64,000 nucleotides of DNA. It comes from Deltaproteobacteria bacterium (lineage in GTDB: Bacteria; Myxococcota_A; Polyangia; Haliangiales; JADYYK01). The position numbers and the translations under genes are program-made. A model generated the notes under the pieces. The model had not been told where the DNA came from, did not search any database, and saw only the letters and a list, made by a program, of their open reading frames with translations. The stretch is taken from assembly GCA_020853705.1 (NCBI GenBank), contig JADYYK010000133.1, positions 1 to 64,000 on the forward strand, read 5' to 3'. The number at the start of each line of letters is the position of its first letter. Within the stretch, counting starts at the first letter, position 1. This document shows positions 18,505 through 27,341 of this stretch, in pieces.

Positions 18505-19290
18505 TCAGCTCGGCTTGCGCCGCGGCACGCCGCGCACGTCCTCACCCGCCGGCAGGTCGGCCGGATCGACCTCGAACAGCCCGGTCCCGCAGTCGCGACA
18601 GAAGTAGGTCAGCAGGCGCGCCGCCGGCATGCCATCGATGGACACCCCGTCGAGCTGCGCGATGCGCATCCCGCCGCAGCGCGCACACGGGTCGTGCACG
18701 TCCGACTGCACGCGAAACGGCGCCTTGACCACGACCGGGGCTGGCTTCGGTGCCGCCGGGGCCTCGGGCTCACGCTGGAGCGCCAGCTGCTTGCCCAGCT
18801 CGGCCACCATGCCGTCGAAGCCATCGCGGGCACCCCGGAGCTGCATCTCCATCAGCAGCCCCAGCAGCGCCGGCACCAGACAGGCGGCGCCATAGGGCGG
18901 CAGCTCCGCCGCCGCGCCCGCCACCACCGAGATGGTGCTCAGCACGATCCCGGCCACACACAGCGCGCGCAGCCGCACCAGCTGGCGCATCTCGATGCTC
19001 CAGCGCGTGTCGAACGCCGCCTGCCCGGCCTGCCGGCGCTGCTCGGCGTCAGCCTCGCTCGCGGTCATGGCCAGCAGCGCGACCCGGATCGCCCCCGCAT
19101 AGCTGGCCTTGTTGCCGACCGCGGAGAGCATCTTGAGGGCGCGGTCGGTCCTGCCCTGCTGCACACACTTGAGGATGACGGTGTCGAGGACGCGCGCCTT
19201 GACCCGGCGCACCCACAGCAGATACAGCCAGCCCGCAAACAGGACCCCCGCCCCGATCAGCGGCAACCACGACCAGTTCGCCTCGGTCAC
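18505..19290 (-). CDS. Membrane protein with C-terminal Cys-pair motif
   Basis: This 261-residue protein starts at GTG 19290. One N-terminal helix (WLPLIGAGVLFAGWLYLLWV), a cytoplasmic helical stretch, then two adjacent helices (about 125-170), give the one-plus-two layout of MotA/TolQ/ExbB channel proteins, but the sequence match is not convincing. The C-terminus (about 195-245) carries CARCGG and CRDCG, a likely zinc ribbon. It lies tail to tail with nrdR and divergent from the SDR gene. A longer upstream start inside the SDR gene is rejected. Function unknown. Confidence 0.75.
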   Translation of the reverse strand: MTEANWSWLPLIGAGVLFAGWLYLLWVRRVKARVLDTVILKCVQQGRTDRALKMLSAVGNKASYAGAIRVALLAMTASEADAEQRRQAGQAAFDTRWSIEMRQLVRLRALCVAGIVLSTISVVAGAAAELPPYGAACLVPALLGLLMEMQLRGARDGFDGMVAELGKQLALQREPEAPAAPKPAPVVVKAPFRVQSDVHDPCARCGGMRIAQLDGVSIDGMPAARLLTYFCRDCGTGLFEVDPADLPAGEDVRGVPRRKPS

Positions 19291-19335
19291 TCGCCGAGGA
19301 TAGCCGCCCACGCCCGACTCGGCTATCGTCCCGCC

Positions 19336-20145
19336 ATGACCACCTTGACCTCGAAGGCGTTCGCCCCCGGCCTGTTCGCGGGCGAGGTCGCCATCGTCAC
19401 CGGCGGCGGCTCCGGCATCGGCCTGGCCACCGTGCGCGAGCTCGGCGCCCTGGGCGCGCGCGTCGCCATCTGCGGCCGCAAGCGTGAGCGGCTCGACGCC
19501 GCCGTCGCCGACCTGAGCGCCGCCGGCCTCGACGTCTTCGCCGACGTCTGCGACATCCGCCAGCCCGAGCAGGTCGCCGCCTTCGTCGACGCCGTGATGG
19601 CTCGCTACGGGCGCATCGACGTCCTCATCAACAACGCCGGCGGCCAGTTCCCCATGGCGGCGGAGGCCCTGGAGCCCAAGGGCTGGGACGCCGTCATCCG
19701 CAACAACCTGAGCGGCACCTTCTACATGACCACCGCGGTGGCCCGCCGCGCCATGATCCCCGCCAAGGGCGGCCGCATCGTCATGATCACCGCCAACGCC
19801 AAGCGCGGCTTCCCCGGCATGGTGCACACCGGCGCCGCGCGCGCCGGGGTCGAGAACATGGTGCGCACCCTGTCGATCGAGTGGGCGACCTACAAGATCC
19901 GCGTCAACGCCGTCGCCCCCGGCACCGTCATCTCCTCGGGCACCGCGCAGTATCCGCCCGAGCTGCTGGAGGCCAGCCGGCTGCGCTCGCCCATGAAGCG
20001 CTTCGGCACCGAGGCCGAGATCGCCACCAGCATCGTCTTCATGGCCTCGCCGCTGACCGACTGGGTCACCGGGCAGGTCTTCCGCATCGACGGCGGCAGC
20101 TCGCTGTTCGGCGACAACTGGATCATCCCGGACCCGCCGAAATAG
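19336..20145 (+). CDS. SDR-family oxidoreductase (enoyl/dienoyl-CoA reductase-like)
   Basis: This 269-residue short-chain dehydrogenase/reductase has NADP-binding TGGGSGIG (about 22-29), NNAG, and a C-terminal RIDGG. The usual catalytic YxxxK is absent: the equivalent segment reads HTGAARAGVENM, as in 2,4-dienoyl-CoA and peroxisomal trans-2-enoyl-CoA reductases, which use other residues. EWATYKIRVNAVAPGT also fits that subgroup. It probably reduces enoyl- or dienoyl-CoA in lipid metabolism. ATG 19336 is divergent from the preceding membrane-protein gene by 45 bp. Confidence 0.9.
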   Translation: MTTLTSKAFAPGLFAGEVAIVTGGGSGIGLATVRELGALGARVAICGRKRERLDAAVADLSAAGLDVFADVCDIRQPEQVAAFVDAVMARYGRIDVLINNAGGQFPMAAEALEPKGWDAVIRNNLSGTFYMTTAVARRAMIPAKGGRIVMITANAKRGFPGMVHTGAARAGVENMVRTLSIEWATYKIRVNAVAPGTVISSGTAQYPPELLEASRLRSPMKRFGTEAEIATSIVFMASPLTDWVTGQVFRIDGGSSLFGDNWIIPDPPK

Positions 20146-20160
20146 CGCGAAGCAGCGCGG

Positions 20161-21234
20161 CTACTGCAGGGACTGCTTGGCCTTGCCGGCCAGCAGCCGA
20201 TCGACGTCGATCTCGGGTGAGGTGTGTCCGCTCGGGGTCACGTCGAGCACGAACACCATCAGGTACGCCTCGGCCACCCGCAGCGGCCCGGGCGACTTGG
20301 TCAGCCGCCGGAACTCGGCCGCAGTGCGCCGGCGCCGGTATGATCGGTACAGCGCCTCGGGGTCGTCGATGGCGCCGATCTCGTGCATCGGCCGCTCCAG
20401 TACGCGCGCCGCGTAGGTGGGGTCGATGGCGCCGCGCTTCTCCTTGCCCATCTGCGCGCGCAGCTTGTCGAGGTCTTCCCAGGTCACGTTGAACAGGAAC
20501 TCCTCGAAGGCCTGGGTTTCGCCGCGGGTGACCTCGTCGCGGGTGAAGAACTCCAGGAACTGCGGCGAGCAGTTCTCGTGCACCAGGCGCATGTACTCGG
20601 CGGTGCCCAGCAGCGCCCCGAAACCCGCCGTCAGGTGGCTGCGCGCCTCCCAGGCCGACTCCAGCATGGGACAGAAGTCGTCGATCTCGACGTGGGTCGC
20701 GCGCTCCCAGATCAGGATCAGCTGGCGCGCGGCGCGGACCTTGGTGCTGTCCATCACCGCCGGATCGCTGAGCAGCCCGAGCAGGATCTCCGACGCGATC
20801 CCGGTGTACACCGACTGCGCCAGCTCCTCCCGGAACTCGCGGTTCAGCGACATGTCCGCCCCGGGCGCGCTGGGCGCGTGCGCGAGCAGGAAGGCGCGCA
20901 GCAGCGAGATCTTCGCGGTCAGGAAGGCGTGCGCGATGATGGCCTTCTCGGGCAGGGCCAGCTCGCCGCCCAGCGGATCCAGGTGCGACAGCTGCTGCAC
21001 CAGGGTCGACTCGTCGCGCGTCGAGGCCCCCAGCGTGGACGGCACGTACAGCGAAGGCGTCTGCTCCAGCGCCGAACCCAGCAGGCCCAGCCGCTTGAGC
21101 TGCGCCCACAGGATACCGGCGTCGCGCGGGCAGACCTTGCGTAGATGGTTGAGCGAGCGCTCGACCAGGCTGGCCTCGGCGGAATCCAGGATCGGATCGC
21201 CGGCAGGCCGCGAGAGGCTGATGTGCCTGGCCAT
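20161..21234 (-). CDS. Hypothetical cytoplasmic protein
   Basis: This 357-residue protein has mixed helical content, no signal peptide and no membrane segment. Visible features include a long helical middle, a GFGALLGTAEYMRLVHENC segment and a basic RSYRRRRTAAEF segment near residue 305. ATG 21234 is preferred to the upstream in-frame start at 21324 because the extra 30 residues are Arg-rich and lack a ribosome site. It converges on the SDR gene (15 bp apart) and is divergent from the rhodanese gene. Not recognised. Confidence 0.8.
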   Translation of the reverse strand: MARHISLSRPAGDPILDSAEASLVERSLNHLRKVCPRDAGILWAQLKRLGLLGSALEQTPSLYVPSTLGASTRDESTLVQQLSHLDPLGGELALPEKAIIAHAFLTAKISLLRAFLLAHAPSAPGADMSLNREFREELAQSVYTGIASEILLGLLSDPAVMDSTKVRAARQLILIWERATHVEIDDFCPMLESAWEARSHLTAGFGALLGTAEYMRLVHENCSPQFLEFFTRDEVTRGETQAFEEFLFNVTWEDLDKLRAQMGKEKRGAIDPTYAARVLERPMHEIGAIDDPEALYRSYRRRRTAAEFRRLTKSPGPLRVAEAYLMVFVLDVTPSGHTSPEIDVDRLLAGKAKQSLQ

Positions 21235-21365
21235 CGGTACCAAGGTACACCGACGCCGGGTGCGGGAAAAGCGCGTCGCGTCACGCCTGGCCCCCACCGG
21301 CCGGGCGTATGGACGGCGCAGCACCGGCCTGCTAGCTTCGCGAGGTTTCGATCAGGAGTCGCCCC

Positions 21366-21770
21366 ATGGCCGTGAAGCGAGTGTCCCCCAAGGAAGCCAG
21401 CGAGCTGGTCGCGCAGGGCTATGCCTACCTCGACGTGCGCTCGATCCCCGAGTACGACGGCGGCCATCCCCCGGGCGCCTACAACGTGCCGCTGATGCAC
21501 ATGGGCCCGGGGGGCATGGCGCCCAACGGTGACTTCGCGGCCGTGGTGGCCAGGGCGTTCCCCGACAAGAGCGCCAAGATCGTGGTCGGCTGCAAGTCGG
21601 GCGGACGCTCGCTCAAGGCCGCCGAGGTGATGGCGGCCTCGGGCTACAGCAACCTGGTCGAGATGCGCGGCGGCTACGGCGGCGACGGCCAGGAGGCCGG
21701 CTGGGCCCAGGTCGGTCTGCCCAGCGAGCGCACCACGCCCGGGCGCTCCTTCGAGGAGCTCAAGAAGTAA
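21366..21770 (+). CDS. Single-domain rhodanese
   Basis: This 134-residue cytoplasmic sulfurtransferase domain has YLDVRSIPEYDGGHPPGAYN and the active loop VVGCKSGGRS with Cys76. It probably moves persulfide sulfur; the physiological acceptor is unknown. AGGAG lies about 8 bases upstream. Its stop is one base before the GTG of the SGNH gene, so it is the likely first gene of the carbamoyltransferase operon. Whether it belongs to that pathway functionally is unclear. Confidence 0.93.
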   Translation: MAVKRVSPKEASELVAQGYAYLDVRSIPEYDGGHPPGAYNVPLMHMGPGGMAPNGDFAAVVARAFPDKSAKIVVGCKSGGRSLKAAEVMAASGYSNLVEMRGGYGGDGQEAGWAQVGLPSERTTPGRSFEELKK

Positions 21771-21771
21771 G

Positions 21772-23073
21772 GTGTCCGGCACCGGGCCAGACCACGGCGA
21801 GGCCGACGACGCCGCCGCGCCCGTGACCGCGGCGCCCGCGAGCCCGGGCTCCCGCGTCAAGCGCGCGCTGGCCAACTTCGGCCTGGTGCTGGCCTCGCTG
21901 CTGGTGGCGCTGCTGCTGCTCGAGGGCGTGGTGCGCGTCTTCTTCGGCGCGCCGCGCGTGCAGGGCAAGCAGGTCGTGACCATGAAGCCGCGCCAGCACC
22001 ACGAGCCCGACAACACCGGCGCCGACTGCTACCCGTCGAACCCGCGCGGCTACTTCGTGCGCTCGGTGCCCGACGACTGGCCCGGCTACATGCTGCTCGA
22101 GACCGAGCACTACCACGCCATCCCGATGGCGCGCCTGACCCACACGCCCTACTGCGTCGACTTCTCCAACAACGTGGACGGCTACCGCGGCGCGCGCCGC
22201 GACGTGGCGCGCCAGCCGAACACCTTCCGCGTGCTGGCCATCGGCGACTCCTTCACCTACGGCGAGGGCGTCAAGGACCCCGACACCATGCCGGCCCAGC
22301 TGGAGAAGGCGCTGCAGGCGCGCCACCCCGAGCTGGCGGTCGAGGTCATCAACCTGGCCCAGCCCGGCATCAACACCGAGGTCGAGATCAACATCCTGCG
22401 CAAGCACCTCGACTTCCAGCCCGACGTGGTGGTGCTGGGCTATGTCCTGAACGACGCCTTCCGGGTGCGCGCGGTCGACGAGAAGCGCCACGCCGCGGAC
22501 GACCTGGTCATGTTCCGCCCCGGCAAGATCGAGAAGCCGTCGGGCGTCAAGCGCTGGCTGCGCCGCTGGTCGCGCCTGTACGCGCTGATCGCCGCGCGGC
22601 TGGACCAGCGTCGCATCCACAAGCAGACCGCGGCCTGGTACACCGAGGCCTTCGATCGCAGCAAGAACGCCGACGGCATGGACAAGACCCAGCGCATGCT
22701 CGACACCTTCGTGCGCGAGGCCCGAGGCGCGGGTCCCGGCGCTGGCGTCCTGGTCGCGGTCTACCCCATGCTGTTCAAGCTCGGCGAGAGCTACCCCTTC
22801 AAGCGCGCCCACGCCGAGCTCGAGGCCATGCTCGACAAGACCGGCGCGCCCTGGCTCGACCTGCGCGCCGCCTACGCGGGCAAGTCCGCCGGCGCTCTGG
22901 TGGTACACGCGGTCGATCACCACCCCAACGAGCTGGCCCAGCGCCTGGCCGCCGAGGCCATCGCCGCCGAGCTCGAGCGCCTCGATCTGGTCCACGCCCG
23001 CCCCGCCCCGCCACCCGCACCCGCACCCGTGCCTGGCACTGCTCCGTCTCCCGACGCAGGCCCCGCAAGATGA
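21772..23073 (+). CDS. Membrane-anchored SGNH/GDSL hydrolase
   Basis: This 433-residue protein has one N-terminal signal anchor (about 34-58) and an extracytoplasmic SGNH hydrolase domain: block [13 protein letters not shown] with Ser160, block [11 protein letters not shown] with Asn, and a final DHHPN with the catalytic Asp-His pair. Such enzymes acylate or deacylate exported glycans. The Pro/Ala-rich tail is low complexity. The start is GTG 21772. Its stop overlaps the ATG of the SxtJ-like gene (ATGA). The neighbours point to surface polymer or glycolipid modification. Confidence 0.9.
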   Translation: MSGTGPDHGEADDAAAPVTAAPASPGSRVKRALANFGLVLASLLVALLLLEGVVRVFFGAPRVQGKQVVTMKPRQHHEPDNTGADCYPSNPRGYFVRSVPDDWPGYMLLETEHYHAIPMARLTHTPYCVDFSNNVDGYRGARRDVARQPNTFRVLAIGDSFTYGEGVKDPDTMPAQLEKALQARHPELAVEVINLAQPGINTEVEINILRKHLDFQPDVVVLGYVLNDAFRVRAVDEKRHAADDLVMFRPGKIEKPSGVKRWLRRWSRLYALIAARLDQRRIHKQTAAWYTEAFDRSKNADGMDKTQRMLDTFVREARGAGPGAGVLVAVYPMLFKLGESYPFKRAHAELEAMLDKTGAPWLDLRAAYAGKSAGALVVHAVDHHPNELAQRLAAEAIAAELERLDLVHARPAPPPAPAPVPGTAPSPDAGPAR

Positions 23074-23429
23074 CCTCGCCAGCGCCCGCCACCCCCGCCG
23101 CGCCGACACCGCTCCCGCCCTGGCGTGGCCCCATGCCGGTCCCCAGGGAGGGCTTGCCCCCGCCGCCCGTCCCCGCGCGCTGGCGCCGCATCCTCGGCCC
23201 GGTCTACCGCGCCTGGATGAAGCTGGCCCACGTGCTGGCCTGGATCAACACCCGCATCCTGCTCGGGGTCATCTACTTCGTCTTCCTGATGCCCATCCGC
23301 GGCGTCATGCGCCTGTTCGGCCGCGACCCGCTGACTCGACGCCCCGACCCCAGGCGCCCGACCTACTGGATCGAGCGCGACCCCGAGGAGCGCCGCAGGC
23401 CTCCCGAGGACTACCAGAACCAGTACTGA
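23070..23429 (+). CDS. SxtJ-like small membrane protein
   Basis: This 119-residue protein has a Pro-rich N-terminus, one hydrophobic stretch (about 58-78, ILLGVIYFVFLMPIRGVMRL), then FGRDPL and YWIERDPEERR. The order hydrophobic helix, (M)RLFGRDPL, YW...R matches SxtJ, the small membrane protein usually encoded next to NodU/CmcH carbamoyltransferases. It overlaps the genes on both sides (ATGA and TGATG), strong evidence for coupled expression. Biochemical role is unknown across the family. Confidence 0.82.
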   Translation: MTSPAPATPAAPTPLPPWRGPMPVPREGLPPPPVPARWRRILGPVYRAWMKLAHVLAWINTRILLGVIYFVFLMPIRGVMRLFGRDPLTRRPDPRRPTYWIERDPEERRRPPEDYQNQY

Positions 23430-25270
23430 TGCCGACCCGCATCATCGGCATCTCGGCCTTCTACCACGACAGCGCGGCCGCGCTGATCGTCGACGGCGAG
23501 ATCGTGGCCGCCGCCCAGGAGGAGCGCTTCACGCGCAAGAAGCACGACGAGGCCTTCCCCAAGCACGCCCTGGCCTACTGCCTGCACGAGGGCGGCGTGG
23601 CCTCCCCCGCCGACATCGACCACGTCGTGTTCTACGACAAGCCGCTGGTCAAGTTCGAGCGCATCCTCGAGACCTACCTCGGCACGGTGCCGACCTCGCC
23701 GACGTCGTTCTTCTCGGCCATGCCGGTGTGGCTGACCAAGAAGCTGTGGATGAAGGACGCGGTGCGCGACGCCCTGCACGACCAGGAGCGCGCCATCCTG
23801 TTCTGCGAGCACCACGAGTCGCACGCCGCCAGCGCCTTCTACCCATCGCCCTTCGAGGAGGCCGCCGTCCTCACCATCGACGGCGTCGGCGAGTGGACCA
23901 CGACCTCGATGGGCGTCGGTCGCGGCGCCGACCTGACCATCGAGCGCGAGATTCGCTTCCCCCACTCCGTCGGTCTGCTGTACTCCGCCTTCACCTACTA
24001 CCTCGGCTTCAAGGTCAACTCCGGCGAGTACAAGGTCATGGGGCTGGCGCCCTACGGCGAGCCGCGCTTCTACGACACCATCATGAAGGAGCTGGTCGAC
24101 CTGCGCGCCGACGGCTCGTTCCGCCTCAACCAGAAGTACTTCGCCTACGTGTCGCGCCTGCGCATGACCAACGGGCGCTTCCACGACCTGTTCGGCGGCC
24201 CGCCGCGCGCGCCCGAGTCCAAGCTGGGCCAGCGCGAGATGGACCTGGCCGCCTCGGTGCAGAAGGCCACCGAGACCTGCATGCTGACGCTGGCGCGCGC
24301 CGCCCACGCGCGCACCGGCCTCGACAACCTGTGCCTGGCCGGCGGCGTGGCGCTGAACTGCGTCGGCAACGGCCACATCCTGCGCGAGACCCCGTTCAAG
24401 CGCATCTTCGTGCAGCCCGCCGCCGGCGACGCCGGTGGCGCCATCGGCGCCGCGCTGGCGGTGTGGCACAAGGTGCTGGGCAACCCCCGCGTCATCGCCC
24501 CCGGCGCGCGCGACGGCATGAAGGGCAGCTACCTCGGCCCCGCCTATGGCGAGCCCTTCATCCGCGAGGTGCTCGACGATCTCGGGCTGCCCTACGAGGT
24601 CCTGGGCGACGCCGCCATGGACGAGGCCTGCGCCGACATCCTGGCCAGCGAGCAGGTGCTGGGCTGGTTCCAGGGTCGCATGGAGTTCGGCCCGCGCTCG
24701 CTGGGTGGCCGCAGCATCCTCGGCGATCCACGGTCGACCAAGATGCAGTCGGTGATGAACCTCAAGATCAAGTACCGCGAGAGCTTCCGGCCCTTCGCCC
24801 CCAGCGTGCTGGCCGAGCGCGCGGGCGACTACTTCGACCTCGATGTTGACAGTCCGTACATGCTTCTGGTCGCTCCGGTGCGGGAATCCAGACGCATTCC
24901 GCTGACAGACGCACAGCGCAAGCTGTTCGGCATCGACCTGCTCAACGTGCCGCGCTCGGACATCCCGGCGGTCACCCACGTCGACTACAGCGCGCGCGTG
25001 CAGACCGTGCACGCCGCCGACAGCCCGCGCTACCACGCGCTGCTCAGCGCGTTCGCGGCCAGGACCGGGTGCGCCGTGCTGGTCAACACCAGCTTCAACG
25101 TGCGCGGCGAGCCCATCGTGGAGAGCCCGCTCGACGCCGTGCGCTGCTTCATGCGCACCGAGATGGACGCCCTGGCCATGGGGCCCTGCCTGCTGCGCAA
25201 GAAGGACATGCCGCCGCGCGCCAGCATCGACCATCGCCTCGGCGGCCCCACCCACCTGGAGCTCGACTGA
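23429..25270 (+). CDS. NodU/CmcH/SxtI-family carbamoyltransferase
   Basis: This 613-residue enzyme transfers the carbamoyl group of carbamoyl phosphate to a hydroxyl acceptor via carbamoyl-AMP. The N-terminal Kae1/TsaD-like domain starts ISAFYHDSAAAL and has the metal-site EHHESHAASAF (His128, His132). The C-terminal YrdC-like part carries GRMEFGPRSLGGRSILGDPR and VNTSFNVRGEPIV. Length is normal. The SGNH and SxtJ neighbours suggest decoration of a secreted glycan or small molecule rather than a nodulation factor. Start and stop overlap both neighbours. Confidence 0.96.
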   Translation: MPTRIIGISAFYHDSAAALIVDGEIVAAAQEERFTRKKHDEAFPKHALAYCLHEGGVASPADIDHVVFYDKPLVKFERILETYLGTVPTSPTSFFSAMPVWLTKKLWMKDAVRDALHDQERAILFCEHHESHAASAFYPSPFEEAAVLTIDGVGEWTTTSMGVGRGADLTIEREIRFPHSVGLLYSAFTYYLGFKVNSGEYKVMGLAPYGEPRFYDTIMKELVDLRADGSFRLNQKYFAYVSRLRMTNGRFHDLFGGPPRAPESKLGQREMDLAASVQKATETCMLTLARAAHARTGLDNLCLAGGVALNCVGNGHILRETPFKRIFVQPAAGDAGGAIGAALAVWHKVLGNPRVIAPGARDGMKGSYLGPAYGEPFIREVLDDLGLPYEVLGDAAMDEACADILASEQVLGWFQGRMEFGPRSLGGRSILGDPRSTKMQSVMNLKIKYRESFRPFAPSVLAERAGDYFDLDVDSPYMLLVAPVRESRRIPLTDAQRKLFGIDLLNVPRSDIPAVTHVDYSARVQTVHAADSPRYHALLSAFAARTGCAVLVNTSFNVRGEPIVESPLDAVRCFMRTEMDALAMGPCLLRKKDMPPRASIDHRLGGPTHLELD

Positions 25271-25491
25271 TGGGACGCAAGGCCAGCAAATCGGCCAAGA
25301 AGAAGAGCGGCGGTCTGCTGACCGGGATGCGCACCGGCTTCCAGAAGAGCGCCCGCGCGGTCACCGGCATTGCTGGCGACGGTGGCAAAGCCAAATCGAA
25401 GAAGCAGCCTTGGTGGTCGACCGCGCTGACCCTGCTGCTGATCGCGGCGGTCATCGTGTGGCTGCTGTATCGCCGCGGGATCATCAAGTGA
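25270..25491 (+). CDS. Small basic single-helix membrane protein
   Basis: This 73-residue protein has a Lys/Ser/Gly-rich N-terminus (residues 1-48) and one C-terminal helix (ALTLLLIAAVIVWLLYRRG). ATG overlaps the carbamoyltransferase stop (TGATG), so it is coupled. It occupies the position where related loci carry a DUF5989/SxtK-type miniprotein but does not look like one; a DUF5989 protein is encoded 1.2 kb further on the other strand. Function unknown. Confidence 0.8.
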   Translation: MGRKASKSAKKKSGGLLTGMRTGFQKSARAVTGIAGDGGKAKSKKQPWWSTALTLLLIAAVIVWLLYRRGIIK

Positions 25492-25511
25492 CGAGCAACC
25501 GGAGACACGAC

Positions 25512-26015
25512 ATGCACAAGCTGATGATGGTGACGCTGACCTCGCTGGCGCTGGCCACCCTGGGCTGCGCAGCGCTGGGCCCCCCGAAGAAGGTCGCCAC
25601 CTCGGGCGACTACACGCTGACGGTGCGCGACAACGACAAGGACAGCAAGCCGTGCGCGCGCGGCTCGAGCCAGCACCCCGCCGAGGTCGGCATCGCCACC
25701 CTGGCCACCGGCCTGCGCAAGCTGGATCTGAAGTCGCTGGAGCCGACCACCGCCGACATTCACTTCGCCTTCCAGCAGCTCAAGACGCGCCAGGCGGTGT
25801 GCATCGCGCAGGGCGGCACCATGATCGCCGGCCTCACCTTCAACGGCGGCGCGCTGCAGCTGTGGCGCGTGACCAGCGGCCGCCCGGTGCTCATCGACCA
25901 GGTCAGCGTCACCCCGGCCACGCCGCCGACCCCGACCGCGACGCCGACCCAGCCGGCGGCCTCCGACCCCGCGCCGGCGACCACCCCACCTGGCGCCGAC
26001 GACCTCGCACCCTAG
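25512..26015 (+). CDS. Small lipoprotein, unknown function
   Basis: This 167-residue lipoprotein has signal MMVTLTSLALATLGC with lipobox Cys. The mature part has two further Cys (KPCARG and AVCIAQ) that may pair. The last 35 residues are a Thr/Pro/Ala linker-like tail. ATG 25512 has GGAGA nine bases upstream; the longer in-frame start at 25410 would hide the signal peptide and is rejected. It is the sixth gene of the run starting with the rhodanese. Family not recognised. Confidence 0.83.
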   Translation: MHKLMMVTLTSLALATLGCAALGPPKKVATSGDYTLTVRDNDKDSKPCARGSSQHPAEVGIATLATGLRKLDLKSLEPTTADIHFAFQQLKTRQAVCIAQGGTMIAGLTFNGGALQLWRVTSGRPVLIDQVSVTPATPPTPTATPTQPAASDPAPATTPPGADDLAP

Positions 26016-26025
26016 GAGCCCCACC

Positions 26026-26385
26026 ATGTCCGAAACCAAGACCTACGAAGGCTCGTGCCACTGCGGCAAGGTCCGCTACACCGTCGAGACCGACCTCAGC
26101 CGCGTCATCGAGTGCAACTGCTCCATCTGTCGTCGCACCGGCACGCTGCTGACCTTCGTGCCCGCGGCCCAGTTCAAGCTGCTGTCCGGCGGCGACGCGG
26201 TGCAGGACTACCAGTTCAACCGCCACATGATCCACCACTTCTTCTGCACCACCTGCGGCGTGCGCAGCTACTGCGGCGCCGCCCTGCCCGACGGCAAGGA
26301 CATGCGCGCCATCAACGTGCGCTGCCTGCACGGCGTCGACCTCGAGAAGCTGACCATCACGAAGTACGACGGCGCCGCGCTGTAA
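26026..26385 (+). CDS. GFA/CENP-V fold zinc protein
   Basis: This 119-residue protein of the Gfa-like (glutathione-dependent formaldehyde-activating/CENP-V) family has Cys zinc-ligand sets GSCHCGKVRY, ECNCSICRRTG and FFCTTCGVRS. Annotated members are often assumed to bind glutathione adducts, but most have no proven reaction. AGGAG lies about seven bases before ATG 26026. It is last in the plus-strand run and followed by a hairpin that may terminate it. Confidence 0.93.
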   Translation: MSETKTYEGSCHCGKVRYTVETDLSRVIECNCSICRRTGTLLTFVPAAQFKLLSGGDAVQDYQFNRHMIHHFFCTTCGVRSYCGAALPDGKDMRAINVRCLHGVDLEKLTITKYDGAAL

Positions 26386-26432
26386 CCGGAGCCGGAACCG
26401 GAGCGGAGCCGGATAGGAGCGGAACCGGAATA
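26386..26432. repeat. Degenerate GGAGC/CCGGA simple repeat
   Basis: About seven imperfect copies of an rGGAnCCGGA-like unit fill the gap between the GFA-fold stop and the hairpin. No gene is seen in it. Confidence 0.7.
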
Positions 26433-26436
26433 GCCT

Positions 26437-26457
26437 CCTCGAAGCTTCGCTTCGAGG
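26437..26457. repeat. Intergenic hairpin, copy 1 of a repeated element
   Basis: Arms cctcgaagc / gcttcgagg (9 bp) with loop ttc are followed by ggggg. The same hairpin with loop tcc occurs at 33164-33184. It lies between the convergent GFA-fold and DUF5989 genes, so it may act as a bidirectional terminator or be a dispersed REP-like element. Confidence 0.8.
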
Positions 26458-26460
26458 GGG

Positions 26461-26640
26461 CTAGAACATCGCGTAGATGAAGGGCGCCAGCACCGAGCCC
26501 TGGGTCAACACCAGGAAGGTCCCGAACGCCACCAGCACCAGGATGATCGGCGCCAGCCAGAGCTTCTTGCGCTTGCGCATGAAGCGCCACAGCTCCTTGA
26601 AGGCGCTGCCCTTCTGGCGCAATTTGCGTCCGATCGCCAC
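26461..26640 (-). CDS. DUF5989 (SxtK-like) membrane miniprotein
   Basis: This 59-residue protein starts at GTG 26640. An aromatic/basic N-terminal helix (ELWRFMRKRKKLW) is followed by a transmembrane helix (LAPIILVLVAFGTFLVL) and the conserved end TQGSVLAPFIY. This is the DUF5989 pattern; such proteins are normally adjacent to NodU-type carbamoyltransferases and SxtJ. Here it is convergent with that operon and 38 bp downstream of marC on the minus strand. Longer in-frame starts run antisense through marC-type sequence and are rejected. Confidence 0.78.
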   Translation of the reverse strand: MAIGRKLRQKGSAFKELWRFMRKRKKLWLAPIILVLVAFGTFLVLTQGSVLAPFIYAMF

Positions 26641-26678
26641 GCTCGGGTTGTAGTCGCAAAGCCTGCCGTCCGCAAGGC

Positions 26679-27341
26679 TCAGTGCGCGTGGACCGCCTGC
26701 ACCACCACGGGCGCCACGTCGGCGACCCCGCTGACGATGAACTGCACCGCGATGGCCGCCAGGATGAGGCCCATGACGCGGGTCAGGATGTTCATCCCGG
26801 TGTGCTTCAGGGTCTTCTCGGCCAGCGACGCCCCGCGCAGCACCAGGTAGGTGGCCACGCTGGTCAGCACGATGGCCGCGAACACCGGCACCGCGTACAG
26901 CTTGGAGCGCGCCTGGCTGACCAGCACCATCACGGTGGCGATGGCCCCCGGCCCGGCCAGCATGGGGATGGCCAGGGGGATGATGGCGACGTCCTCGCGC
27001 TCGACGCCCTCGGCCTGCTCGCCCGGGGTCAGGCGCACCCGCGACGGTCGCGCCCGCATCATGTCGATCGCCATCAGGAACAGCAGCACGCCGCCGGCGA
27101 TCTTGAAGGCCCCCAGCGTGATGCCGAACAGCTTGAAGATCAGCGTCCCCGCGGCCGCGAACACCGTCAGCGTGACGAAGGTCGCCAGCGAGGCCCGGCG
27201 CGCCGTCAGGCGCCGCTTCTCGGGCGAGTCCCCGCGCGTGATGGCCAGGAACAGCGGCACCGCCGCGAACGGGTCCACGACGAAGAAGATGGCGGACAGC
27301 GTGACCAGGCTGTACGTCGCGATGTCGCTCAGCGCATACAT
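26679..27341 (-). CDS. MarC family (UPF0056) integral membrane protein
   Basis: This 220-residue protein has six likely helices and family blocks FFVVDPFAAVPLFLAIT near residue 20, IAGGVLLFLMAIDMM (about 80-95), and PLAIPMLAGPGAIATVMVL in the middle. MarC proteins were once linked to multiple antibiotic resistance, but the function is unproven. The upstream minus-strand gene stops immediately before it (27342), suggesting cotranscription with it and the DUF5989 gene. Confidence 0.94.
   Translation of the reverse strand: MYALSDIATYSLVTLSAIFFVVDPFAAVPLFLAITRGDSPEKRRLTARRASLATFVTLTVFAAAGTLIFKLFGITLGAFKIAGGVLLFLMAIDMMRARPSRVRLTPGEQAEGVEREDVAIIPLAIPMLAGPGAIATVMVLVSQARSKLYAVPVFAAIVLTSVATYLVLRGASLAEKTLKHTGMNILTRVMGLILAAIAVQFIVSGVADVAPVVVQAVHAH

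Noticed and set aside
23411-25255. 614-residue minus-strand frame
   Set aside because: Exact antisense of the well-conserved carbamoyltransferase.
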